A stretch of 64,000 bases of DNA from Sipunculus nudus. Its lineage: Eukaryota; Annelida; Sipuncula; Golfingiida; Sipunculidae. The stretch covers positions 4,209,479 to 4,273,478 of the forward strand of contig CM049321.1 in the NCBI GenBank assembly GCA_026874595.1. Reading direction: 5' to 3'. The notes under the pieces were generated by a model. It did no database searches and was not told the origin of the DNA. It worked only from the letters and a program-made list of their open reading frames with translations. A program made the position numbers and the translations under genes. Positions 10,834-22,739 of this stretch are shown piece by piece (position 1 is the stretch's first letter; every line of letters starts with the position of its first letter).

Positions 10834-11940
10834 TGGATGTGTGTGCTCTGTGAGACTACCGAGATTGAAATCCAAGAATAATTTAGATTCTCCCGTCTAG
10901 AACATTAATATTTTTGTATCATTTTAAATGCCTAACACAGGCCATACAGTTAGCACAGCATAACTGAATATTGAGAATGGATAAAATTATTTATTAATCA
11001 CTTGTTTGGGACGGATAATCCATCATTTTCAGTTTCTTAGTTCCATTATCTTAGGTTTCTTAGTTATCTTAGGACAACGTCCCTGGAATCGATTATTTCT
11101 ATTTATAAACTGTTGCGGGTGAAAGTGCACAGTAATGAGACGTAAACAAGACAGACATTTGTTAAGATTACTGTAATACTATAATTATCCGAACAGATAT
11201 TTTTAGTTTTATATATAACGTTTATCCTCAATATTAAATGGATAGTATTTGGGGAAGGGGGAATTTCCCCCTGTGCCTCGTTCCTCCCGACTGTATACAT
11301 ATATTCCTGGCTCCTCCAGGGGCTGCTTATGTTGAACTTACTCGGTAATTATATATCTGACGTCTTTCGCCCGGCGTAGCATCGAACGACCATACAATAT
11401 ATGCATAATTCCAGAAAACGTGTCGGTTTGAATATCAAGTGATCGGTGAGAAGACTGATAGCATCTGACGTCGTGGATAAAGGGAGGGACCGGAGATCTT
11501 GATCAGTCCCAGGCTCTCTAAAGAAACCGGCTCTCTAAAGCGCACCGTCATAAAGCCAGCGATTACATGCGTGAAGGAATCTTAATAGTTGCTGCTGTTT
11601 TAACCTTTTACTCTGCCTGCCCCAGACGCAATGATAAAAATAAACAACCGCAGTGAAAAGAGGAAAACAAAAACATAGCATAAAAGAAAATGACATATAA
11701 ATTGTGATAAATATCCGTTTAAAAAATATCTTAGCCCTGTACGTGATTTTATAATGAATGTCACAATATGAAAACTGTAATTATAATGTTTAATTGCTAT
11801 AATGAAGGTAAATTGTTTAGATTATGTAACGGATCTTAGGCAGAAATGGAAGCAGAGTATATCATTCTGTTTATGAACAAGTTTTAATTCCAGTATATGA
11901 TTCTTATTTTGTGAATAACAGTGGGAGTGATTACATCATC
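10831..11940. other. Intergenic DNA, nothing recognised
   Basis: No convincing frame or repeat was seen, apart from a duplicated GGCTCTCTAAAG at about 11,514-11,540. Confidence 0.45.
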
Positions 11941-11959
11941 TTTGCTAAATATATATATT

Positions 11960-12020
11960 ACTAACTGACGAAGAAGGCTGTTCGCTTCGAAATCTCGTGT
12001 GTTAATATACAATTTAGTCT
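11960..12020 (+). ncRNA. Weak hammerhead-like core next to repeat R5
   Basis: CTGACGA (11,965-11,971) is followed by a GAAG/CTTC stem (973-976 with 985-988) and GAAA (11,989-11,992). ACTAA (11,960-11,964) can pair with TTAGT (12,014-12,018). This resembles the hammerhead core order, but stem III and the base before the cleavage site do not fit well. At best it is a decayed copy. Confidence 0.22.
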
Positions 12021-12039
12021 ATCTGAAAGGCTTCACTAT

Positions 12040-12083
12040 TTCTCTTTACCTAAACTTCGACTACAGACTAACACGGCTAGACC

Positions 12084-12140
<57 letters not shown>

Positions 12141-12390
12141 TATTGTCTGTGTGACGCATTTCAAATATATAAAAACTAAGGACAAGGCTTTAAAAATTAA
12201 GATATAGGCCTATTATGTTTCCAGTATAGGTGAATTCTAAACCAAGTTTAGATATATAATATTGTACAGTAAACTCAGAAAAGGAACAAATTTAATTATT
12301 CCAAATATTGATGTATTTAATTTCCAATATATAAATAATATTCTCTAAATAGCAGGGGGGATGGTTACATCGACCATCCCACCCAACACG
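12040..12390 (+). repeat. Dispersed repeat R5, plus-strand copy with (AT)n
   Basis: It contains ACGGCTAGACC, an (AT)n tract (12,092-12,135), GTCTGTGTGACGCATTTCAA, CAGTATAGGTGAATTCTAAA, and ends near AATAGCAGGGGGGATGG. An inverted copy with the same block order lies at 15,297-15,660. No terminal repeats were defined. Confidence 0.7.
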
Positions 12391-12589
12391 TATATACCCC
12401 GTAATACCTTGTATTGATGCCTTTGATGTAAACGTATACATTTCGTGTAGATGTATAAACACCTCACTAACACCATCTTGTTTTGTTGCAGTATCTTTGT
12501 GAGACCTCGGCAGTTCAGTGTATCATTCCATCAAATTGCCAGACCTAGCTGTAAAGTAAAGTAAGGTACGGAGCTTTGTTTTTATATAC

Positions 12590-12690
12590 TGTTGTTGGCT
12601 TCACATTCGCGGGTTTAATATTTGCGATTTACACGTTTTCCATGTTTCGCGAGGGTTTCATTTTCGCGAACTTACTAAACAGTGACCTAC
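12590..12690. other. CGCGAA-rich stretch
   Basis: Several TTCGCGG, TTTCGCGAG and TTCGCGAAC words lie within 100 bp, typical of short inverted-repeat elements. No ends were defined. Confidence 0.25.
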
Positions 12691-12965
12691 ACAAAGTATA
12701 TGTTATATCGTACAAATTATTTAAAAGGTGCAAAAGATAACAGATCCACGAAGACCCGAGTGTAACACCGAATAGTGGAAATTCTTGTCCATTACTGGCA
12801 AGTAATACAGGAATAGTTACAAAATACTGATATTATTCATAATATCAATATTTGATATGTGAATAAAATTAAAGATAATTTAAATTCATAATATCGATCT
12901 TTTTGTCGTTCGACTTAAGACAATATAGACAAGGATAACCAATGCCATTGAGGCAGCACTATGTT

Positions 12966-13225
12966 ACCGGCTTCTGTGGCTGAGGGGTAGAGCTCAGGAC
13001 TCAAAGCCGAGGCGGTGAGATTTCTCACGGTCGCCCCCCCCCCCCCCCCCCCCCACCATGGATGATTACATACTCCCAGGACCCTCAGGTGCGGTAGAAA
13101 CCGGGCCTGGGTGACACCAGGATAAAAAGTAATATGATAGGAAGCGAGTGCTACTCCCCAGTCACGTAGTCCCAAACCGAAATAGATCTCTGCAGATGTA
13201 TATACTTAGATTAAAAATTCGATAA
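12966..13225 (+). mobile_element. tRNA-derived SINE, copy A (box B region deleted)
   Basis: The head TGGCTGAGGGGTAGAGCTCA resembles a tRNA with an A box. The 20-odd bases carrying the B box in other copies are missing after CAAAGCCGA. A poly-C run (about 13,034-13,054) replaces part of the body. The tail GGTGACACCAGGAT, then GATAGGAAGCGAGTG and CCCAAACCGAAATAGA, matches copies B and D. Confidence 0.72.
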
Positions 13226-15296
13226 GAGAGCATAAAAATGGGTACAGTTACCTCCATAAAAAAACAATATAACTGTTTGTGGTACCAGGGCGGATTGGGC
13301 GTCATATTCACGATGGCTTAATTTTGCAATAACTCTAGAAAATTTGAAACCCTAGCGCAAAAAAGCAAAGTACAGTATTTACATCACAAGTTCCACTTGA
13401 AGCCCGCTATTCACCTAGATTTCCTATAGAAATAAAGTGATTCCTGTATGAGCTTGTCCATCTGTAAGCTCTTAGTAAACACAGCAATGATGACAGACAG
13501 AAAAACCATAAATGTAACCTCAGGTGGATGTTTGCATACGTGAGGAGATTAAAACTCTGGCTTGTCTGACTTGAAGCCAGATGTCCTTGTTGAATGTATT
13601 TGGATAATCTTCGCGCGCCCCTCCCCCCACATGTTATAAAACGTGGATATAAACAAAACCAACAGTGTGTGTGCGATGGGATCGGTCTCTTCTAGCCTAA
13701 TTTTTTCAAAGTTCAAAGGATTGTTTTTAGTTAACAGACCTCAGATACAGGAATATACCCCTTTAATTTTACACTTTGGACTCCTGTGCTTAAGGACTTG
13801 TTTCCTGGTTTGCTACTATAACTGGTATAGCTGGCTCTAGAAAATTATCCGTTCTACGTTTTTCATTTGCCAATGATTTGTCCTTATAATCCCTAAATAA
13901 TAGGTACGGCAAGTCATGACAGGGGATTATCATTAACATAGAACACAACTTAAGTCTTTATGGAAAACTTCTATACACGTTAATGTAGTTTCAAAGAACA
14001 GAATAAGCGAGTACATGGTCAATTTGACTCTTGAGTCATTCTATAATTTGGGCGTGGTTTGAAAAAAAAGTGATTCCCCTCTAAACTAGCCGATACACGA
14101 CACTTTGCCACCAAACTCTCGCTGTAGATAAATTATCGCCTGGATGCCGTCCTCGGAGTACATGTACATTCGTGTCGCATCGCGGCGCGCATATCAAACC
14201 ATTATAGGTTTTTTTTATTCCATTTTCTCGAAACCCCTCACTAAGGCTGCCATTTTGCGTACACATTGCGTCCTCGTCGATATTATTTCTGTACCGATGG
14301 TGTTTGTAAATACGGAAGCGACATAGTCAAAATTGTCTGTTTTTCACCTGTTTTACGTATTTCATTTCGAGTTCTATGTTGATAAATACAATTAATATGT
14401 GTTTGGTACAACAAGACCGCGTTACCGGCCGTACGATTTGGCGCATGCGTAACAAACTTCAATCAAGGAAGGATGATGAACTTGTGATGAATGACATAAT
14501 CATTAGCTTGTTTTACTGCTGGCCACCATCCTGATTGTGATTGTTTATGTTTTCCTTCGCGCCTCTGATTGCACCTGCTTCAAGTTTTTATCTGCTATGT
14601 AATCCGAAAGGTAATAGTTTCAGAACGAAATCATGGCAGATACTATTTCTTTTTTAGGAGAGAACATTGTATTTCAGATATATTTATCTACATTATCTCA
14701 TATATATTTATTGTACATATTTAGCTAATATGTCTAGTAACATATTTGGTACTTTAAAGAATCCTTGCACTATACAATGATATAGAAGAAGAATACCAAA
14801 CAAGACGGATGACGTTACGGCTCAGGTAGACTGTGAAACCCCGGATAAGATCCACTGGAACAGAATGAGACCAAGGGAGCCAGGCAGCTTCTACAGCCGA
14901 GAAAAATCAATACACGCATCATTTTCACTGATTTAATCTCGTGTTTATCACCCCGGGAGACGCTAAATGCATTAGCTCTTGTAGTAATATCGTCATTTGC
15001 CTCAATACGGGTGAATACATAAAACTCCGATAACCTTACTGTGTGCGTAAATATAGAGGCTTTACGAGAAATAAATACGTCCGCCGCGGTCGTGTGAATC
15101 GCTCGGCTGTGATCCGTTTTCTGATTGGGTTAAGAGTTTTACGAACCCGGGTAAAAGTTTCATGTACGTCACTGGTGTTTATATCAATGATTCTAGGTCA
15201 GTAAGGTACCGAGGCTTCACGCAACACTCTAAACTCCTGGTCGTTCAGGCTGACGGGGAGTTGTTGAATTTCACGCCTGTGATTGTGTTTGTACCA
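13226..15296. other. Intergenic DNA, nothing recognised
   Basis: There are scattered short chance frames only. No repeats longer than about 30 bp were recognised. Confidence 0.4.
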
Positions 15297-15569
15297 GAGG
15301 CGTCGATATAATGGGGATGGGGGTGTATATCCCTACTTTTTAGCAAGGGGTATAGTCAATGTAATCATCTCCCTGCTATTCAGATAATAATATTTATTTA
15401 TTGGAGGTAAATATGTCAATAATTTGAATTTAAGACTTTGGTTCCATCTATGAAATATATTAAATACCTAACCTTGGTTTATAATTCACCTATACTCGAA
15501 ACATAATACTTTATTTTCCAAAACAGTATACTTAATTGTAATATATTTGAAATATGTCATACAGACACT

Positions 15570-15633
<64 letters not shown>

Positions 15634-15660
15634 GACTAGACCGTCCTCCATTTCAACAGT
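15297..15660 (-). repeat. Dispersed repeat R5, minus-strand copy with (AT)n
   Basis: The reverse complement shares GTCTGTATGACATATTTCAA, GAGTATAGGTGAATTATAAA and AATAGCAGGGAGATGATTAC with the copy at 12,040-12,390. The (AT)n tract (15,577-15,627) is at the same relative position. The outer edge reads CAGAGGCGTCGATATAATGG on the plus strand, like the start of the MITE at 47,393. Confidence 0.7.
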
Positions 15661-15904
15661 CAGTAGTTATCATTTATCTGGTTGGTTGGCTCTCTTCGCC
15701 AGCTGAAGGGGATAATTGTAAAGTATCGATCTTTTCTAACAAGTCACTGAGAAAATGAAGTGATTGGTGATTTTCTTTTATTTCTTTTTTTTTTATTTAA
15801 ATTCACCCGGTCAAGAAACAAGCCTGGTAGGGAAAATTAATATATTCTCCTTAATCTTTGAAATGGTGCATGAAATCAACAAAAAATTAAACCTTTCTTC
15901 CATA

Positions 15905-16020
15905 ACTTAAAAAATTCTTGTTGGGAATTTAGGCAAGAACGCAAATTAGCATCATCGCCAGGGACCTAGGCTAGTCCTGACTGACAAGAAAAATACAATA
16001 TTACGAAAGACGAGAGCGGC
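15905..16020 (+). repeat. Dispersed repeat R3, copy 1
   Basis: GCAAATTAGCATCATCGCCA is followed about 50 bp later by GAGAGCGGCGAATCCG. The same pair of blocks recurs at 49,085-49,200 and 51,535-51,640. Confidence 0.55.
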
Positions 16021-16118
16021 GAATCCGTTTCACAGTTTTCTTAATTTGGCTTAAGAAACGCTTGTTGCATTTAAGGAAATATTTTTCCGTCTCCTTATAT
16101 ATTTTTATGCAACCCGGT

Positions 16119-16314
16119 GTGGGACGTCATCATAAAACAAAAAGAGTATTTATATTCACTGAACATGAATACAAATTACAGGTAGTATCTGATTGCAGGC
16201 AGCAAATCCACATGTTGGTATATCCGACCAGCTTTGTGACGTCACCATAGCACAAATAGAGGATGTATATTCACTTAATTTGAATACAAATTACAGGTAG
16301 CATCTTATTGCAGG
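16119..16314 (+). repeat. Diverged tandem duplication, about 80 bp, period 115
   Basis: Both halves contain GACGTCA, then TATATTCACT or close to it, and GAATACAAATTACAGGTAG followed by ATTGCAGG (16,119-16,200 and 16,234-16,314). Confidence 0.8.
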
Positions 16315-16319
16315 ATTAA

Positions 16320-17049
16320 AGGAAACCGAAAAAATGATTTTTTTTGGCAGAGAGCTGATGATGAAAACCGTCATCAAAGAAGGTGATGTTATTCTGATGA
16401 GAGTCATATTTCCACGGTGGGATCGTCTCGAGTTCTCTCACAAATGTATTTAAAGAAATAAAAAAAACTCTGAAAACAGACTGCAGCACATATCAAACAA
16501 TGTCATAGCCATTAGCTTGTTTGTTCTGAATATGCGCCAGAAGAATACGTTATACGTGATTCTGTTATACGTTATACGTTTATCAGCACATGGTCTGGTA
16601 ATAAATCATAATTACCCGGTACGGTCTCATGTATCAGCTTCAGAGTAAATTAGTTCTAAATTTGTCACCATCATAGTTACAGGGCCTATTTTACTGACAA
16701 CTGGCCCATATCAAGGAAGACTGAGGATATGATATTCGACATTTTTCTTTTATCAATAGTGTTTAACACATTTCTTTAAACTATCAGTATAAGTAACTGT
16801 TAGTTCCATGAGCTTACACAACTTTCAGTCATGCTGCAGTGATGTCTTTGTCCGTCGTCCTTCGAGTTCTGTCAGTAGGCCAAAAATCGTTCCCGTTACA
16901 CCTACAAAATTTTAGCTTATTATTGGGACAGGTCCTGATAAAATCTTTACATAAACTCGAAATTAGGTCATTGTGACCTATATTCTATCAATTTCACTGA
17001 ATTACATTGAAAACATACTTTTGAGCAGCATGTAAAGTATCCGTGAATA
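16320..17049. other. Intergenic DNA with a short GTCCGTCGTCC-type repeat fragment
   Basis: Near 16,850 the words TTTGTCCGTCGTCCTTCGAG appear, the complement of the GGAC-rich tail at 5790. Otherwise nothing was recognised. Confidence 0.35.
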
Positions 17050-17475
17050 CAATTTGGCTGAAACGCCTACCTTGAGTCGTGATACAGGCCATACGGGGTA
17101 GTGTACTGCAACGATCATGTATCCTGTTTCATTAATATAGTTGTAAATAGCCAGTCTTAACATCCGGCCACGCATTATGAATTAACACAAAACAATTCTC
17201 ACAAACTAAACTGAAAATCTGTAAAGTAAACAAACATGCCTTGTATTTACCAATATGCTGAGTTAAAACATGGTAGGAGTTGTTAGAAAATATACTAAAA
17301 AAAGCTAACGACAGCGTATTGTAGGCCATAAAGCGTTTTCAAACTGACGTAAATCTTTGTATCCTAATAGAGAGTTACAGTGCGATCCTCGTTGAAGGAG
17401 GTAAAGACACTCTGGTGCCAATATGCTGGTCGTAATTCTAATGTCAGAGGGCCAAAATGGCGTTACATGTAAAGC
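17050..17475 (+). repeat. Dispersed repeat R1, longest uninterrupted copy
   Basis: Shared blocks in order are TTGAGTCGTGATAC, ATGAATTAACACAAAA, TTTACCAATATGCTGAGTT, AAAAAGCTAACG, TGTAGGCCATAAAGCG, GTAAAGACACTCTGG and GCTGGTCGTAATTCTAATG. They align with 25,100-25,830 at perhaps three-quarters identity. It has no coding potential and no defined terminal repeats. Confidence 0.75.
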
Positions 17476-17479
17476 AACC

Positions 17480-18120
17480 TCTTCTGGTTGTTGAAGGCCG
17501 TTTAACACAGATTTATTACGAAATTACAAAGTGAAAGGAATGTACCAGATTTGCACATAAATCCCTGCCAGCAAATAAAAAATTTGAAACAAATTGGCGC
17601 AATCGACTTGTTCACAGATTTGATCATATTACTGTGATCGATCATTAGGAGTACAATTGAATTTAAAGCACCAGTTTCACAATTAATACTGCACGGATGC
17701 CTTTGAAGTTGTTTTGCTCATTTATCTTTGGTCGCTTTATCTGTTGTATGAGACCAGCGGCGCCTGCTATAATATTTAATCATTCTAACGTTGTTCAAAA
17801 TGACATTGAAGTCCACTTGTGGCAAGTTGGACTTTTCATTCATAAGTCTGACTTTGGATAATAAGTGCACATACAGAGAGTAACTCTGCCGGATCCATTT
17901 TCCGGTCCGCCATCACGAAACGTTTGGACAAAATCAGGTAAAGCATGAGTTATATGAGACTGGAGATCCAACTCTCGGAACCTCGCGTGTCAGCGGGGAG
18001 CAATTGCAATTAAGACGCGATAAGACCATTAACGCTATTGTACGCCTGTTGTACTCCGGTGTAAGGCACGGCCTTTGATGCGGCGGGGCTGTCGGATGTA
18101 TCTGACACAGTCTGTTGAAG
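17480..18120. other. Intergenic DNA, nothing recognised
   Basis: No frame above 65 codons and no repeat was identified. Confidence 0.45.
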
Positions 18121-18124
18121 CTCG

Positions 18125-18460
18125 ACAGCAAAAAAAGTTGGGTTCTCAGGCTTTTTTTAAAAAATCAGTGAGGGAGGGCGAAATTTTCTAATTTTTTTTA
18201 TAAATTTCAATATATATTTCATATGAACCGTACACGCATGCGTGCAAGGCCGTTTATGTTTTAGCGAATACAGCGGAAACATGCGTGTACACGTTCATGC
18301 ACGCATTTGAGAAAAAACGGACATTATCGCCAGCAAACAACAAGCATCCGAGAGGGATGAGCACATATTGGTAAATTTCTTTGGAAAATAGAAATAAAAA
18401 TTTTGATGCGACAAGATTTGACGCGGGTGTTGCCTGAGAACCCAACTTTTTTTTTACTGT
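18125..18460. mobile_element. MITE with terminal inverted repeats 'GTTGGGTTCTCAGGC'
   Basis: The left end reads ACAGC, an A-run and GTTGGGTTCTCAGGC (18,125-18,151). The right end is its inverse, GCCTGAGAACCCAAC, then a T-run and ACTGT (18,432-18,460). The 15-bp core is perfectly inverted and the A-run lengthens it to over 25 bp. The 336-bp body has no coding frame. A degraded relative lies at 48,220-48,515. Target duplication is unclear. Confidence 0.82.
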
Positions 18461-18965
18461 TTGTCTCATATAAACGCCTTTTATGTCCATTTTCGATAAA
18501 TTAAATAACAAGGCTCCATTTGCTGAATATCTAATGAATGAAATGCTTTGAAATTCGATAAGCATGTTGATCTTAGAAAACATAATCCATTTTTATGACA
18601 TCGATGGCATTTTCTTGTTATCTTTTTTTACCTTAATAGTAATTGTGGGACTGATAAACATGTCTCACTTTGAGCTCACTAAATACCTAAGAGCCTGACT
18701 AAAATTTTGAGTGATAGCCTACAATGTCACAGGTCAGGCCTGTCAGCTGAGCGTCATGACCCATGAGTTACTTGTTTAACAGAGTTTAAAAAATCGGCTG
18801 GTAGAGTATCATACATATAATTGTTATTCATTAATATACATAAATATATACAGTGGTAGGGATAACGAGCGAGAGTTTACACTAGGAGTACACGAGAATA
18901 AAGCCGGATGGCTAACGCAAAGTGCATCACAATGGCTCAGTGAAATATATCAGATTAGCATATTA

Positions 18966-20545
18966 GGGTATTTCTACAAAAAATGTCGCATTTCATGTCC
19001 CGAAACTATATTTGTTACTGAGAAATTAGCAAATGCTAAAAATGGCATGAATAAACATTCAGATTGTTGCTAAAGATATAACCATTATTATGAGATAAAA
19101 ATAATTTAAATCGGGGCAGAAATACATACAGAAAAAAAGCTGCAAATGTTACTATACCCTTAAATTTCCGTTGTCCCTTTCTCTCGGATCTTAAATTCAA
19201 AACAGCGTTTTTCTGTAACCACTGTTCCATTTATATAGATTTTGTTTCCACTTTGTCACAGCGGTGAAAGTTTATTAAGATGATATTTTTGCTTGATTTT
19301 TCCTGACCGTTTTGTTTTTAATACAAAAATTTGGATATAAAAAGTATGTCTCCCAAAATATACTCGGCACCGTTACCTGACCTTTTGACCTTGCAGCGCG
19401 TTAACAGAAACCACTTTGCTGATGCAGGGAGCAGCGTTTAATAGAGTTCAGGAAATTTTGTACACATAATCCACAATTAAATTTAGTAACTGTCATATCA
19501 GTGTTCTCTGTTAATCATTAAAGGGTTAAAACAATCACCGTATGTTTATTTGGACTCGACACCGTTACACCTGCGAAAAATTAACCGTCACATATAACAC
19601 TTCGAAAATGGCTTCCTCTTGTTGTTCATATAGTGATAACTCGTGCTGCCCTCTTAGGGACGGTATGGAAGTAATTTTTGTCCTGCATTTGACGTATAGA
19701 TGAAAAAAACTCAGCACCGTTACCACTCGAAACCGTTACCTGCATGAAAAATAACGGTGTCGAGAGCAAAGTAACGGTGTCGAGAACTTGGTATTAAATC
19801 CAAATTATTGAAATAGAATTTGAAACATATTTTGGGCTAAATATTTTAAACATTTGCGTTTCTTCTATTCAAACAGGCATTTGCTTGTTTTAATACATAA
19901 TACTGGTATTCAAGTAGTCACTACGGTTATTTTTACTTCAGAAGCTCGACTCCGTTACCTATGCTCAACACCGTTATCTATGCTCAACACCGTTATCTAT
20001 GCTCAACACCATGTTTAAATTTTATTTTCTGTGCATTCAAAAAAATTAACAAGGTATTTCGACTCAAATTCTGAAGGTAGATGTACCAAAGTACTTTGTC
20101 CGGTAAATCCCTGCAAATGCACCCCTCTGCAAGCAAAAATAGGAATAGAGACAATTTTTGTTTTCAAAAGTTAATTAAAAAGAAGAAAATATGTTCTTTT
20201 TTACACACTTTTTTTTGTTAAATTCATAACTGAAATTTATGTTTTGATTTTATCAAAGGCTATTAATTTTAATTTTATCGAAAATCACAAAAAATCTAGT
20301 CAAAACAATTTCTGAAATGTGCAAGTGAGATTTTACTGCGTGTAACGGTGTCGAGAAAAAGGTTCATATTTTCCCTTTACCTGGACTATTTATAAAAAAA
20401 GGAAACTGAAAAGTGCACTACCTGCATTATTTTACAATTCTAACGATATTTTTCTACAAATTAAGTTTTGTTATATCAAAATCAAGATTTAAAAAAAAAT
20501 CACCAAGAAAACCCTTGAAATGCGACGTTTTCTGTAGAAATACCC
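18966..20545. mobile_element. 1,580-bp non-autonomous TIR element with internal motif array
   Basis: The 30-bp ends (18,966-18,995 and 20,516-20,545) are inverted copies with two mismatches, starting GGGTATTTCTACA and containing GTCGCATTTCA. Both sides are flanked by ATTA (18,962-18,965 and 20,546-20,549), a likely 4-bp target duplication. No transposase frame exists inside; the longest frame is 64 codons. The interior carries about ten copies of CTCGACACCGTTAC-like motifs in both orientations. The superfamily is not assigned. Confidence 0.85.
19363..20355. repeat. Dispersed 14-mer motif array CTCGACACCGTTAC
   Basis: Plus-strand copies start at about 19,363, 19,555, 19,710, 19,726, 19,945, 19,964 and 19,983. 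Inverse copies (GTAACGGTGTCGAG) lie at about 19,751, 19,771 and 20,342. The copies at 19,945-20,000 form a 19-bp tandem (ATGCTCAACACCGTTATCT). A 14-mer at this density is far above chance. A role as protein-binding sites is an inference. Confidence 0.88.
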
Positions 20546-20549
20546 ATTA

Positions 20550-21165
20550 GTATAGGCCCAAGAAACACAACCGAATATATCAAGTTTCACATGCTCGGCT
20601 GTTAAACAAAACAAATACATCGTATTAACCGTTTAAATGACCTATCTCCATTGAATGTCATTTACCGTGACGTCTTACAAGATAATCCTCTTTCGTCACT
20701 GCCTCAAAATCACGCTATCAGTCCGGCCCCTGAGGGATCCGTCAGTAACTAAATTTGCGTAGAAGACTATATATGGATAAAAATGAAACCATAAATGGGG
20801 AGATATAGCAGAAAGCACCGTGATTAGCGTCGTATGCTTGACAAGCCCGAGGCAGGTCTGAGCGACACCTATCTTAAATAATATAATTCTGTACTGAAGG
20901 ATTCAGTCGCTGTCAGCCGACGGCGATACACATCGTTCTTCCGAAGTAAACACTCTCACGGTAATCTCGCCAGGATTAAAAAAGCTCCATGAAATCTGAA
21001 TCACGCCAGAGTTTTCATAAATTCCTACCGCAGGAAATGCCAAGCACCACAGTCGTCAGATCTAAAATAAGATTTTTATCACCGCAAGAGCAGCGTAGGA
21101 TAGTCAACCCAGTCGATGTAAGGAGACGTTTCAGTCATAACAATTTTTAACGTCGTAAGTTTTGT
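20550..21165. other. Intergenic DNA, nothing recognised
   Basis: No frame or repeat was identified. Confidence 0.45.
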
Positions 21166-21168
21166 GTT

Positions 21169-21557
21169 CAATAGGATAGGGTATCTTCATATTGCAAAAT
21201 ATTGCGATATGTGATAGCGTATTGCGATATGTATTATGATATTTTCATTGTATCAATTTAAGTGTTTTATATGTAAACATATCATGTTAAATATAATGAA
21301 ACCATAAACGTGCGCAGATCAGTTTAGTTTACACAGAATATGTGACAGAGCTGTCAACAACCTCAGACACGTCTATAGACACGGTTGCAGCTCTCCCTCT
21401 CAATCGTCCATTAATCCCAACACAATAAGATGCTAACATTCTCAAAAGGAACCTTAATTTTACTTTAACAAATCGGTTTCATTAACTTTTAATGAAAAGA
21501 TAACGCGAATCGCCATATTGCAATATACCGAAATATCGACAATATCACTCATCCCTG
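21169..21557. mobile_element. Possible hAT-like MITE with CGATA-rich ends
   Basis: The left end contains CATATTGC, ATATTGCGATATG and GTATTGCGATATG. The right end, read inverted, starts CAGGGATGAGTGATATTG and contains TCGATATTTCGG and TATATTGCAATATGG. CAG-type ends rich in ATATTGCGATAT are typical of some hAT families. No clear 8-bp target duplication was found, so the edges are approximate. Confidence 0.42.
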
Positions 21558-21836
21558 TTATCCATAAAGACAAGAACGGATACGAGAAGACACGCATATC
21601 GCATGCAGGTGTCTTTCCCGATGTGTCCCAACTTACATCGGCTTGTCATCGGGGTAACACCGGGACACATCGGAATGGCATCCTCATGAATCGAGAAGTC
21701 ATATCTTCTATTAATATGGCAAAAAAGACAATGGAAATGGGGCGAGATTTACATGTACTTGAGATTATAAAATTGCCAAGAAATGTCCGAAATAAAAAAT
21801 CGATCTGACAAGTATGGAATGTTAAATGACCATCGT

Positions 21837-21905
<69 letters not shown>

Positions 21906-21907
21906 AA
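21837..21907. repeat. (AT)n microsatellite
   Basis: About 28 AT units, then a TTATATATATA break. Confidence 0.95.
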
Positions 21908-21909
21908 TG

Positions 21910-22735
21910 ACATGTTCGTCTTTCCATGTCCCAGAATTAGGACCTCGAATTGCTTCAGTTATTCAATTTCTTTTTCTAGAAAGGGTGGGTCAACTGGTAA
22001 TTAAGTGGTTTCAGAATGACTTTATCTTCAGGTCGCCAGTAAAATAATTATCTGTCCGACAATAAGAAGCTGGTATTGTTTAGAACCAGACGGAGTACAG
22101 AGTACAGAATCTGCGGCGTCTGTATTCTTAGCCAACACTGATCCGTAGCCGGTGCGTAATGACCCCCTCATTAATTCTATAGAAACTTGATTACGTAGTC
22201 ATCCCCACCCTGCAGATGAAGACGAAGACTTGACCGTCCGCTGCCGGGGGTAATTGACAATTATAATTATGGTAATTTCATGATGGAAGCAATTATCCAG
22301 TTGTCAAGCGGTATATTCCAGACTCCTTACTCATAATGCTGCTAAGTAAGCTGTGATTGTTAATCTTAATTCTGGCTAATTATTCATCATAATGAATATT
22401 CCTAAGTACGCTAGTACCCCCTGGCTGATAAACAAATCTGCTAATTAATTTATAACACGTAAGCGTTTTAGTTTCTGAATGTACATTGTAATTAATAGAC
22501 GGCGGTCTGCTTGATGACAATTTCATACTGGAGTACTCGAATTGGTTTTGGTTGAGCCAATAAGAGGAATTTGTCCATCTATCTATCTATCTCTGATAGA
22601 CTTGCTAATAATTTAAGACGGGTCTTATTTCCTTTTTTGGGTGATGCTTATTTCAACTTCCCCCTTTTGTTTAAGCTGGTGCAGTCTGAGCATTCTGGAG
22701 AAAATTACTTGATTAATGTTACACCAATCATATGT
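21910..22735. other. Intergenic DNA
   Basis: Nothing recognised apart from a short CTAT repeat at about 22,577-22,592. Confidence 0.4.
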
Positions 22736-22739
22736 TTAT

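Noticed and set aside
12475-12565. Possible non-coding exon (acceptor TTGTTTTGTTGCAG, donor near GTAAGG)
   Set aside because: Splice-like words are common by chance, and there is no coding frame or transcript evidence.
16353-16415. Third hammerhead-like CTGATGA words
   Set aside because: No GAAA at the right distance and no pairing stem I.
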